Assembly: GCA_964483455.1 (NCBI GenBank)
Contig: CAZACK010000002.1
Coordinates: 1-64,000 of the forward strand
Source: CAYZJD01 sp964483455
GTDB lineage: Bacteria > Acidobacteriota > Terriglobia > Bryobacterales > Bryobacteraceae
Reading direction: 5' to 3'
Length of the DNA: 64,000 bases
A model generated the notes under the pieces. That model was not told the DNA's origin. It did not search any database and was given only the letters and a program-made list of their open reading frames with translations. The translations under genes were made by a program, and so were the position numbers. The first letter of the stretch is position 1. Each line of letters starts with the position of its first letter. Below, piece after piece: positions 37,272 through 44,531 of the stretch.

Positions 37272-38432
37272 TCACCGCCGGGTGAACCGCCCAATCCGCT
37301 CCACCGCCTCCATCAAATTCTCGTACGAATTCGCGTAGCTGAACCGCAGGTAGCCCTCGCCGTACTCACCGAACGAGGCGCCGTTCAGACACGCCACTCC
37401 CGCTTCAGCGAGCAGCGCGTCGGCCAGTTCCTTGGAGTGCAGCCCCGTGCCCCGGATGTTGGCGAACGCGTAGAACGCGCCGCCGGGCCGGGCGCAGCGG
37501 AATCCCGGCAGCGCGTTCAGACCGTCGCAGAACGCGTCGCGGCGGCGGCGGAACTCGGCCACCATCCGCTCCACCTCGTCCTGCGGCCCGGTCAGCGCGG
37601 CCAGCGCCGCCCGCTGCGTGAAGCTCGCCGTGCATGAGTTCGAATTGACCATCAGCTTGTTGACCGCTTCCACCAGCCATTCCGGCATCACCCCGTAGCC
37701 GATCCGCCAGCCGGTCATCGCGTAGGTCTTCGAGAATCCGTCGAGAATGATCGTCTTCTCCCGCATCCCCGGAAACGAGGCGATCGACACCGGCACGCCG
37801 TCGTAGCAGATGCGGGAGTAAATCTCGTCGGACAGCACAATCAGGTCCCGGTCGCGGACCATCTCCGCGATCGCGCGCACGTCCTCGGCCGGAATGACTC
37901 CGCCCGTCGGGTTCTGCGGCGAGTTGAGGATCAGCATCCTCGTTTTGTCGGTGAGGGCGTCGCGAAGCCGGTCAAGGTCGAGCGAGAAGCCGCGCTCCTC
38001 TACCAGCGGCATCGCGACCGGCACGGCCCCGAGGAAGCGGATCATCGACTCGTAGATCGGAAAGCCGGGATTGGGGTAAAGCACCTCATCGCCCGCCTCG
38101 AGCACCGCCAGCATCGGGAAGAAGAGGATCGGCTTGCCGCCGGGAACGATCGAGATCTCGCGCGGCTCGACTGGAATGCCGCGCGTGCGGCTGACGTACG
38201 CGGCCACGGCCTCCCGCAGCTCGGGGTAGCCCTGGGTTGGCCCGTAGTGGGTCCAGCCTTCGTCGAGGGCCCGCTTGGCCGCCTCGACAATGTGGCGCGG
38301 GGTGTCGAAATCCGGCTCGCCGATTTCGAGGTGGATGACGCTGCGCCCGGCGGCTTCGAGCTCGCGGGCGCGCACCAGCACCTCGAACGCCGTCTCCACC
38401 CCGATGCGGCTCATGCGTTCGGCGAGCTTCAT
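37272..38432 (-). CDS. Class I/II PLP-dependent aminotransferase (AspC-like)
   Basis: 386 residues, the normal length. HYGPTQGYPELREAVAAYV and LNSPQNPTGGVIPAEDVRA are fold-type I landmarks. The PLP Lys is Lys235 in ILDGFSKTYAMTGWRIGYG. The C-terminal LRFSYANSYENLMEAVERI includes the substrate-binding Arg region. It transfers amino groups between an amino acid, probably Asp or an aromatic one, and a 2-oxo acid. It overlaps the OB-fold gene upstream by ATGA and is the last gene of a three-gene operon with a thiolase. A partial duplicate lies at 35790-36150. Confidence 0.9.
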   Translation of the reverse strand: MKLAERMSRIGVETAFEVLVRARELEAAGRSVIHLEIGEPDFDTPRHIVEAAKRALDEGWTHYGPTQGYPELREAVAAYVSRTRGIPVEPREISIVPGGKPILFFPMLAVLEAGDEVLYPNPGFPIYESMIRFLGAVPVAMPLVEERGFSLDLDRLRDALTDKTRMLILNSPQNPTGGVIPAEDVRAIAEMVRDRDLIVLSDEIYSRICYDGVPVSIASFPGMREKTIILDGFSKTYAMTGWRIGYGVMPEWLVEAVNKLMVNSNSCTASFTQRAALAALTGPQDEVERMVAEFRRRRDAFCDGLNALPGFRCARPGGAFYAFANIRGTGLHSKELADALLAEAGVACLNGASFGEYGEGYLRFSYANSYENLMEAVERIGRFTRR

Positions 38433-38659
38433 TTCTGTTTGGTGAAGAACGGAATCCCGTTGCGAAATTCGAGGAAATCGACGCGCTCGCCGATGGCGAC
38501 GGCCTCGCCGTGAATGCGGGCGGTGATGCGGCCGCCGGCGTCCAGCTCGACGATTGCGATCTGGTACGGCGCCTCGGCCAGAAACGCCTCGGGTGGCGAG
38601 TGCACGATCGTTTCCGTGTACACGACGCCCGAACCGAATGCTGCTCCCACCGCGCTCAT
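38429..38659 (-). CDS. DUF35-type OB-fold protein, thiolase partner
   Basis: 76 residues: GVVYTETIVHSPPEAFLAEA, then PYQIAIVELDAGGRITARIH and VDFLEFRNGIPFF. This is the OB-fold half of DUF35 proteins, which bind next to SCP2-type thiolases and help position acyl-CoA. The usual N-terminal zinc ribbon is absent, so it is a minimal version. ATGA overlaps join it to the thiolase upstream and the aminotransferase downstream. Confidence 0.8.
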   Translation of the reverse strand: MSAVGAAFGSGVVYTETIVHSPPEAFLAEAPYQIAIVELDAGGRITARIHGEAVAIGERVDFLEFRNGIPFFTKQK

Positions 38660-39816
38660 GCCGCCCCCAGGATGGTGACCACGCCGGTCGCGCCCGAGCC
38701 GCCGAGGTTCTGCGCCAGGCCGATCGAGTGGCGTTTCAACTGAAGCGCGCCGGCTTCGCCGCGGATCTGCAAGGCGATGTCGGCGATCTGCCCGACGCCG
38801 GTGGCCCCCACGGGATGGCCCTTGGCTTTCAGGCCGCCGCTCGTGTTGACCGGCTTCTCGCCGTTCGGGCACGTCCGCCCCTCGGCGGTATACGGGCCGC
38901 CTTCGCCCTTCTTGACGAATCCCAGATCCTCCAGGGCGATGATCTCGGCGATGGTGAAACAGTCGTGCAGTTCCGCGAACTCGATATCGGCCGGCCCGAC
39001 TCCGGCCATCTGGTACGCCTTCTCGCCGGCCTTGCGAATGGCGGGGAACGTCGTGATGTCGTCCTTCTGGTCGAGCGCGACGTGATCGGACGTCTGCGCG
39101 ATGCCGAACACCTTGACGGGCTTGCCCGTGAATTCGGCGGCGCACTCGAGCGGCGCCAGCAGCACCGCCGCCGCCCCGTCGCTGACCAGCGAGCAGTCGT
39201 ACAGCGTCAGCGGCTCGGCCACCGGCTTGCCGGCCAGCGCCTGCTCCACCGTGATGACCTTCTTCATGTGCGCGTACGGGTTCTTCGCGCCGTTTGCGTG
39301 GTTCTTCACCGCGACCGCGGCCAGGTGCTCGCGCTTCGTGCCGTACTGGTGCATGTGGCGGCGGGCGATCATCGCGAACAGGGCCGGAAACGTCGCCCCG
39401 ACCTTGATCTCGCCCGAGAGATCCCCGGCCGAGGCGAGGATCTCAGCCACGCGAGGCGTTGGCTGGCTGGTCATTTTCTCGACGCCGGCCACCAGCACGA
39501 CGTCGTACAGCCCGGCGGCCACGCTCGAGAACGCATGGAAGAACGCCGAGCCGCTCGAAGCGCACGCCGCCTCGAACCGGGTCGCGGGAACGCCGGCGAT
39601 GCCCATCGAGGCGGCGATGTACGGCGCCAGGTGGCTCTGGCCGACGAACGACGGGCCGGCGAAATTGCCGAGGTAGAACGCCTCCACCTGTCCCGGCCCG
39701 GCGTGCCCGTCGTCCAGGCACTTCCGGGCCGCCTCCACTGCCAGGCTGCGGAGGTCGCGGTCGGGGAACACGCCGAAGGGCGTCTTTCCGATTCCAACTA
39801 CCGCTACGGGCCTCAT
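38656..39816 (-). CDS. SCP2-type thiolase-family acyl-CoA acetyltransferase
   Basis: 386 residues. The nucleophile region is TRFEAACASSGSAFFHAFSS with Cys85. FAELHDCFTIAEI and GGLKAKGHPVGATGVGQ supply the catalytic His residues. The C-terminus lacks the CGG of biosynthetic thiolases (NLGGSGATG), typical of the SCP2/thiolase-like branch. It works with the DUF35 partner encoded directly after it. The product, possibly chain-shortened acyl-CoA or a lyase reaction, is unknown. It is the first gene of its operon. Confidence 0.88.
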   Translation of the reverse strand: MRPVAVVGIGKTPFGVFPDRDLRSLAVEAARKCLDDGHAGPGQVEAFYLGNFAGPSFVGQSHLAPYIAASMGIAGVPATRFEAACASSGSAFFHAFSSVAAGLYDVVLVAGVEKMTSQPTPRVAEILASAGDLSGEIKVGATFPALFAMIARRHMHQYGTKREHLAAVAVKNHANGAKNPYAHMKKVITVEQALAGKPVAEPLTLYDCSLVSDGAAAVLLAPLECAAEFTGKPVKVFGIAQTSDHVALDQKDDITTFPAIRKAGEKAYQMAGVGPADIEFAELHDCFTIAEIIALEDLGFVKKGEGGPYTAEGRTCPNGEKPVNTSGGLKAKGHPVGATGVGQIADIALQIRGEAGALQLKRHSIGLAQNLGGSGATGVVTILGAA

Positions 39817-39956
39817 ACTACAATCAGGATAGCGCGGGGTGATATGAACGAGAGGGCGCCCGCCCCTAAATCTCTAATTCCACTCCACGTTTTCCCTGCC
39901 TGTGCGTCATCCTTGATAGGCGCATGGTCAGTGTTTTGGAGCTTAGGCGGAACCCC

Positions 39957-40280
39957 ATGAGCGGACCGGCCGAGCCGATTCTCGAGCGGGGCCTGGACCG
40001 GCATAACCGGTTCATTTCCGACCACTTACGCCGCATCTTCCTGCTCATCTACCGGATCGTNNNNNNNNNNNNNNNNNNNNNNNNNNNNNNNNNNNNNNNN
40101 NNNNNNNNNNNNNNNNNNNNNNNNNNNNNNNNNNNNNNNNNNNNNNNNNNNNNNNNNNNNGAAGATTTGCCGGCGGAGGAAGTGGCCCGCCGGCTGGGTT
40201 GTTCGAAGGCGACGGTGCGCTCGCACATCGCCAATGCGCGGATCAAGTTCCGCAGATACATGGAGGGCAGGAAGGCATGA
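39957..40280 (+). CDS. ECF-type sigma factor interrupted by the assembly gap
   Basis: The 5' part (from the ATG at 39957, or 39924 in the same frame) reads GLDRHNRFISDHLRRIFLLI YRI, a plausible sigma region 2 start. After the gap the frame continues EDLPAEEVARRLGCSKATVR, then SHIANARIKFRRYMEG, a region-4 helix-turn-helix. The gap removes the middle and its true length is unknown, so in-frame continuity is not proved. It overlaps the anti-sigma gene by ATGA, which supports the assignment. Confidence 0.75.
   Translation: MSGPAEPILERGLDRHNRFISDHLRRIFLLIYRIXXXXXXXXXXXXXXXXXXXXXXXXXXXXXXXXXXEDLPAEEVARRLGCSKATVRSHIANARIKFRRYMEGRKA
40061..40160. other. Assembly gap of 100 N
   Basis: Exactly 100 undetermined bases, the scaffold filler length; it cuts the ECF sigma gene. 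Confidence 0.99.
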
Positions 40281-40843
40281 GTCATCCCGACGAAGTCGTT
40301 CTGGCTCTCTACGCGGGCGGCGAGTTAGGCTTTTGGGAACGCCGGCGGGCGGGCCGGCACATTCGCGGGTGCGCGGACTGCCGCCGCGCCGTCGAGGAAT
40401 TCCGCGCGGCGCGCCAGGCTCTGCGGAGCGGCGCCGGAGAGCTGCCGCCCGACGTGCAATGGGCGCGCCAGGCCGCCGAAATGAAGGCGAACATTCGCGT
40501 TGGCCTTGCGGCCGGCGAGTGCGTGGGGCCGGTCGAGACGGCCCCGGCGCGGGCGTTCTGGAAGACGGCCGTCGCCCTCGTGCCGGTCACGCTGGTGGTG
40601 CTGGCCGGCGTGTGGCTCCAGCGGTCGCAGCCTCCCGGGCCGGCCGCGCCGGCGCCCGAGGGCATTGTGCTCGAGGCCACTTCCGAGGGAATCCAGCTCC
40701 GGCAGGGCGAAGGCGTCCTGGAGGTGCAGCACCCGCAGGCCGGCGAGGTGATGCATTCGGTCAGCGCCGAAGGAACGCTCCGCGCGCGCTACGTGGATTC
40801 GGAAACCGGCTACGTGACGATTGCCCATGTCTATGCGGAATAA
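40277..40843 (+). CDS. Zinc-finger anti-sigma factor, membrane-anchored
   Basis: 188 residues from the ATG at 40277. The zf-HC2 motif is AGRHIRGCADCRRAVEEF (His-x3-Cys-x2-Cys). A single helix (AFWKTAVALVPVTLVVLAGVWL) anchors it, followed by a ~75-residue beta-rich extracytoplasmic domain (EGIVLEATSEGIQLRQGEG) that could sense an envelope signal. It is coupled by ATGA to the sigma gene and overlaps the following secreted-protein gene, which may belong to the same operon. Confidence 0.83.
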   Translation: MSHPDEVVLALYAGGELGFWERRRAGRHIRGCADCRRAVEEFRAARQALRSGAGELPPDVQWARQAAEMKANIRVGLAAGECVGPVETAPARAFWKTAVALVPVTLVVLAGVWLQRSQPPGPAAPAPEGIVLEATSEGIQLRQGEGVLEVQHPQAGEVMHSVSAEGTLRARYVDSETGYVTIAHVYAE

Positions 40844-41960
40844 GCTCGCGTGTGCAGTGCTGCTGGCGTGCGCCGCGGCGGCGCAGGATCCGCCGCCGGA
40901 CACGCGCAGCCTGCTCAAAATCGACCTGCCGGCGAATTCGCCGGTGACGCTGGTCTCCGCCGACTGGGGGCCGACGCGCACGGCGGCCCGCGGGAGCGCC
41001 ATGGTCATCGACCTGCGCACCGCCCTGTCGCTGCGCAACTCGGGCACGCGGCGGATCCGCGGCGTCACCCTCCAGGTGTCGGCGCAGGAGGTGACGCCCG
41101 GCGGCAAGGCCTCGGTGGCGGTGCCGACGCTCGATGTCGCTCCCGGCGAAACCTTTCCGGTGCGGATCGACTTGCGGCTGCTGCGGCCGTTGCTCATCGG
41201 CGGCAGCCCGCTGGTGCAGGTCAGCCTCGACGGGGTGCTCTTCGAGGACCTCTCGTTCTACGGCCCGAACAAGCTTAACTCGCGCCGCTCGATGACGGTG
41301 TGGGAATTGGAGGCCCGGCGGGACCGCAAGTACTTCAAGTCGGTGTTCGAGGGGGGCGGCGAAGAAGCGCTCCAGCGAACGGTGCTGGAGAGCATGGCGC
41401 GGCAGGCCGAGCGGCCGCGGATGGATGTCCAGGCGGTGCGCGGCCGCGCCACCGCGGTGGATCCGGGCAGGGAAGTGCAGTTCGCGTTCCTGCGGTTTCC
41501 GGATGCGCCGGTCGAGCCCGTTGCCGGGCTGGCGCGGATCGCCGGCAACGAGGCCCGCGAGCCGAGCCTCGAGGTTCGCAACCGCTCGAACCGTACGGTC
41601 CGCTACTTCGAGATCGGCTGGCTGATTCAGGACGGGCAGGGCCGCGAGTTCCTCGCCGGCGCCGTACCGGCGTCCGATCCGAACCTGAAGCTTGCGCCGG
41701 GCGAGACGGCGAAGGCCCTCGAGGCGGTTTCGCTGAAGTTCTCGAGCGCTCCGGGCCGCCCGGTGACGATCTCCGGCCTGACGGGCTACGTCAGCCACGT
41801 GGAGTTCGAGGACGGCTCCCTCTGGGTGCCGCCGCGCACCGCGCTGAGCGACTCGCGCCTGGCCCGCGCGGTGACGCCTTCTCCGGAAGAGCAGCGGCTC
41901 GTCGAGCTGTACCGCAAGCGGGGAATGGCGGCGCTGGTCAGCGAGCTGAAGAAGTTCTGA
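40827..41960 (+). CDS. Secreted protein of unknown function
   Basis: 377 residues with a signal peptide (MRNKLACAVLLACAAAAQ; ATGs at 40827 and 40833). The rest is beta-rich with two similar blocks (LRTALSLRNSGTRRIRGVTL and PSLEVRNRSNRTVRYFEIGW), suggesting two immunoglobulin-like or FxLD-type domains. No enzyme motif is seen. The start overlaps the anti-sigma gene by 17 bases, so it probably belongs to the sigma operon and could be an extracytoplasmic sensor or effector. Confidence 0.7.
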   Translation: MSMRNKLACAVLLACAAAAQDPPPDTRSLLKIDLPANSPVTLVSADWGPTRTAARGSAMVIDLRTALSLRNSGTRRIRGVTLQVSAQEVTPGGKASVAVPTLDVAPGETFPVRIDLRLLRPLLIGGSPLVQVSLDGVLFEDLSFYGPNKLNSRRSMTVWELEARRDRKYFKSVFEGGGEEALQRTVLESMARQAERPRMDVQAVRGRATAVDPGREVQFAFLRFPDAPVEPVAGLARIAGNEAREPSLEVRNRSNRTVRYFEIGWLIQDGQGREFLAGAVPASDPNLKLAPGETAKALEAVSLKFSSAPGRPVTISGLTGYVSHVEFEDGSLWVPPRTALSDSRLARAVTPSPEEQRLVELYRKRGMAALVSELKKF

Positions 41961-41975
41961 TTCCCTCCTTCCCGC

Positions 41976-42824
41976 GTGGGGTCAGCGTTGCCTGTCACCG
42001 TTTTCCTTGTGGCGGCGATTGCGGCCTTTGCGCAGCAGGAGCAGAGACCGCGATCCAATCCCGCCTGGCCTTGCATCCCCGGCCGCGCCATCGATCCGAA
42101 CTACATCGAGATCGCCGAGGGCTCGGGCGGCCAGGTGTTCCTGTTCGACCCGTCCGAGGTCGCCCGCTCCCATGTCCTCATGACCGGACGGATGGAGCAC
42201 GAGGAGACGATCTTCCGCTCCTCCGGCAATCTTACGGGCGGCTCACGGAGCTTCGAGTTTCCTGTGGATTCCACCGTCGAGAGCCTGCTGGTTTCCGTGT
42301 CGCTCCAGTGCCGCCAGTCGATTTCCGTCACGAATCCCGGCGGGCAGGAGGTGATCGGCGCCGGCGCGGCCACCGAGGACCATGAGTTCAAGTCAGGGCG
42401 GATACTCAAGTTCACTCCGGCGGCGCCCGGCAACTGGCGCGTGCGGATCGCCGGGCAGGGCATGTACTTCGTGGTCGCCGAGGTGAAGAGCGAGCTGGCT
42501 CTCGACGAGGTGCGGTTCGTGGAACGAAAGGGCCGGCCAGGGCACGAGGGCTGGTTTCCGACGAACCGCCCTCCTGCGAGGAACGTCGAGCAGATACTGG
42601 AGGTCAGCCTCTCGGGGCCGGCCAAGGAAGTGAAGTTCTCGATGATCTCCTCGGGCGGCGAGTTGCTCCGGGAACTGGAGCTTCCCGCCGTGTCGGAGGA
42701 TGGTCAATACCTGGGGCCGGTCACGCCGCGAAGCCGCTCGTTTCGCCTCCGGGTCCAGGGCCGCGACGGGAACGACTGGCCGTTCCAGCGTCTGCACCCG
42801 GCGCTGTTCCAGACGGCGCCATAG
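41976..42824 (+). CDS. Secreted protein of unknown function
   Basis: 282 residues from the GTG at 41976, with a short signal peptide (ALPVTVFLVAAIAAFAQ). The region RAIDPNYIEIAEGSGGQVFL and the beta-sandwich segment ILKFTPAAPGNWRVRIAGQG resemble the extracellular domains that accompany VWA proteins, but no VWA domain is present. It follows the previous secreted protein by 15 bp, so it is likely in the same operon. Confidence 0.7.
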   Translation: MGSALPVTVFLVAAIAAFAQQEQRPRSNPAWPCIPGRAIDPNYIEIAEGSGGQVFLFDPSEVARSHVLMTGRMEHEETIFRSSGNLTGGSRSFEFPVDSTVESLLVSVSLQCRQSISVTNPGGQEVIGAGAATEDHEFKSGRILKFTPAAPGNWRVRIAGQGMYFVVAEVKSELALDEVRFVERKGRPGHEGWFPTNRPPARNVEQILEVSLSGPAKEVKFSMISSGGELLRELELPAVSEDGQYLGPVTPRSRSFRLRVQGRDGNDWPFQRLHPALFQTAP

Positions 42825-42841
42825 GGGCGTCGAATCGGGAA

Positions 42842-42918
42842 AAACCGGAAACATTTCCGGTTTCTTTGCTGAAAACAAAGCACTTAGCTGGCGAAAAACC
42901 GGAAATATTTCCGGTTTT
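42842..42918. repeat. Two near-identical AAACCGGAAA palindromes in tandem
   Basis: The first is AAACCGGAAA-CA-TTTCCGGTTT (42842-42863). The second is AAAACCGGAAA-TA-TTTCCGGTTTT (42895-42918). Arms are perfect, 10 and 11 bp, with two-base centres, and the copies are 53-54 bp apart. They lie in the 219-bp space downstream of the secreted-protein gene and beyond the end of an orphan antitoxin gene. They could be regulator sites, hairpins or a dispersed repeat. Confidence 0.85.
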
Positions 42919-43043
42919 GCTTTCGCCCTGGCTCCAAATAGATGCACGTTGGGCGCTGCTGCGGATTTGAACCGTACGCTGATTTGGCGCAGGCCACGAT
43001 CCTGGTTATCAGACAGACCGAGGAAACTCAACCCATTCCACTG

Positions 43044-43283
43044 TCACAAGCGTTTGCCACGGCGAAGCGCACGGATGTAAGCTTCAGGGTCGGCAACGTC
43101 TGCCCGCCCCTGCCTGATGCCCATGAGGGCTTGCATCGCCTGCCGGCGCTTCGCGTTCTGGGCCAGGTATCGGTCACGGACCGCCCGTTTCACCAGTTCT
43201 GAGATTGTCAGCCCTGATTGACGCGACCGGACGCGGAGAGCTTCCCACACTTCTTCATCGAGGTAAAGCTGCATACGGCGCAC
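43044..43283 (-). CDS. Ribbon-helix-helix (CopG-type) antitoxin without a toxin
   Basis: 79 residues from the GTG at 43283 (the in-frame ATG at 43274 would remove the usual MRR): RRMQLYLDEEVWEALRVRSR, then LTISELVKRAVRDRYLAQNA. This is the CopG/RHH antitoxin fold with its usual C-terminal arm (DVADPEAYIRALRRGKRL). A PIN toxin normally follows, but only 219 non-coding bases do. It follows another antitoxin-like gene on the same strand. Confidence 0.78.
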   Translation of the reverse strand: MRRMQLYLDEEVWEALRVRSRQSGLTISELVKRAVRDRYLAQNAKRRQAMQALMGIRQGRADVADPEAYIRALRRGKRL

Positions 43284-43314
43284 GATGGATAGAGTACATC
43301 AAAGAAGGCTTCAC

Positions 43315-43668
43315 TCACCCGCCGCTGTCCATGGCAATCAGCCTCTTGATACGAGCCCGAGCTTCACGAAAAACTTCCTCGGCGGGTCGCGCGGCGTCAG
43401 GATCGTCGTCCAGGTGACTGTCCCTTCGGGCAGCTTCCTCGGCCCACAGTTGCGCGTTCTCTTCCTCCGACAGGTCCTCCAGGTTTCCCAAGAGTCTCCC
43501 GGCAAGGGTTGCGCGGGACCTGTGGTCAAGCTTGAGCGCTTCCGCTTCGAGTTCCTCGAGGCCTATGGTCCTACGATCCTCGATTTGCTTCCCGCTTCCG
43601 CCCCGTGTATCATTCTGTTCGGCTACGGAGACAGGGATGGTACCCGCATCGCAACTTCGCGCCGGCAT
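43315..43668 (-). CDS. Putative addiction-module component (TIGR02574-like), start uncertain
   Basis: The recognisable part is ELEAEALKLDHRSRATLAGR, then NLEDLSEEENAQLWAEEAAR and a C-terminal EEVFREARARIKRL, the two-helix pattern of the TIGR02574 addiction-module family that usually pairs with a ParE/RelE-type toxin. The open frame begins at 43668, but this would overlap the divergent EF-P gene by 32 bases, and the homologous part starts only near 43566, where no standard start codon stands. The true start is unresolved. No toxin follows. Confidence 0.6.
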   Translation of the reverse strand: MPARSCDAGTIPVSVAEQNDTRGGSGKQIEDRRTIGLEELEAEALKLDHRSRATLAGRLLGNLEDLSEEENAQLWAEEAARRDSHLDDDPDAARPAEEVFREARARIKRLIAMDSGG

Positions 43669-44209
43669 GGCGGTTCGCTTCGAAGGACAGGCCTACAAGG
43701 TCCTGATCGCCGACTACCACCCGGGACAGGGGAAGATGGGCGGCACGACGCACGCCCGGCTGAGGAACCTCTCGACAGGGACGTTGTGGGAGCATAGCTT
43801 CCGCTCCGATTTGAAGCTGGAGGACCTGCCGGTGGAGAAAGTCTCCATGGAGTACCTCTACAACGACGCGGACGCCTGCTATTTCATGAACCCGGAGACG
43901 TTCGAGCAGGTGGCCGTGCCCATGTCGGTCATCGGCCCGCAGGCGCGGTTCCTTCGGCCGGAGATGCACGTGCCGGTCGAGTTCGTCGAGGGACGTCCGG
44001 TCGCCGTCGTGTTCCCGGACATCATCGAGGTTCGCATCGCCGATACGGCGCCCCCGGTGCACGCGCAGCAGGACAGCACCTGGAAGACGGCCGTCCTGGA
44101 GAACGGGGTCGAGATCATGGCGCCGCAGTTCATCAAGATCGGCGACGTGATCCGCCTGGACGTCGCGAACCTGAAGTACGTCGACAGAGCCAAGGGTGGG
44201 ATGAAGTAG
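43637..44209 (+). CDS. Elongation factor P with extended, non-canonical tip loop
   Basis: 190 residues from the ATG at 43637 (GGAG ten bases upstream). The KOW/EF-P N-domain opens VPASQLRAGMAVRFEGQAYK. Domain II has HSFRSDLKLEDLPVEKVSM and YFMNPETFEQVAVP, and domain III ends QFIKIGDVIRLDVANLKYVD. The tip loop that enters the ribosome reads HPGQGKMGGTTHARLRN: it is four residues longer than in Escherichia coli, and position 31, where E. coli has the modified Lys34, is Gln. Lys33 or Arg41 are alternative modification sites. It rescues stalls at polyproline. It is followed by the DUF3467 gene. Confidence 0.9.
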   Translation: MVPASQLRAGMAVRFEGQAYKVLIADYHPGQGKMGGTTHARLRNLSTGTLWEHSFRSDLKLEDLPVEKVSMEYLYNDADACYFMNPETFEQVAVPMSVIGPQARFLRPEMHVPVEFVEGRPVAVVFPDIIEVRIADTAPPVHAQQDSTWKTAVLENGVEIMAPQFIKIGDVIRLDVANLKYVDRAKGGMK

Positions 44210-44221
44210 GAAGGAGTCACC

Positions 44222-44524
44222 ATGTCAGCGCCGCACCAGCCGCAGCCGAGAATCCAACTGACCAGCGCGCCCGATTACCGGGAGAGCTACGCCAACAGCG
44301 TGCAGGTTCGCGCCAACCTCTGGGACTTCTTCCTCATGTTCGGAACCATCAGCCAGACGACGCCGGACAGCGTCACCATCCAGAATTTCCAGGGTGTCTA
44401 CATCAGTCCGCAGCAGGCCAAGGCGCTGTCCAACGTCCTGCTCCAGAACATCCAGCAGTACGAGGGCACGTTCGGCGAGATCCGGCTGGAGCCGCAGGCA
44501 GCGGGAAGCGGGACGATTCAGTAG
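44222..44524 (+). CDS. DUF3467-family protein
   Basis: 100 residues, preceded by a strong GGAAGGAG. RESYANSVQVRANLWDFFLM, FGTISQTTPDSVTIQNFQGV and YISPQQAKALSNVLLQNIQQ match DUF3467 along its whole length. The function is unknown; the protein is small, soluble and widely conserved. It starts 12 bp after EF-P, so the two are probably co-transcribed. Confidence 0.88.
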   Translation: MSAPHQPQPRIQLTSAPDYRESYANSVQVRANLWDFFLMFGTISQTTPDSVTIQNFQGVYISPQQAKALSNVLLQNIQQYEGTFGEIRLEPQAAGSGTIQ

Positions 44525-44531
44525 AGCTACC

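Noticed and set aside
42965..42995. GGTTCAAATCC-like T-loop on the minus strand
   Set aside because: It resembles a tRNA T arm, but the stem has a mismatch, and no acceptor, CCA or anticodon arm fits around it.
42700..43080. Open frame with repeated KTGNISGF peptides
   Set aside because: The repeated peptide comes from reading the two AAACCGGAAA palindromes; the frame overlaps the end of a real gene and has no start signal.
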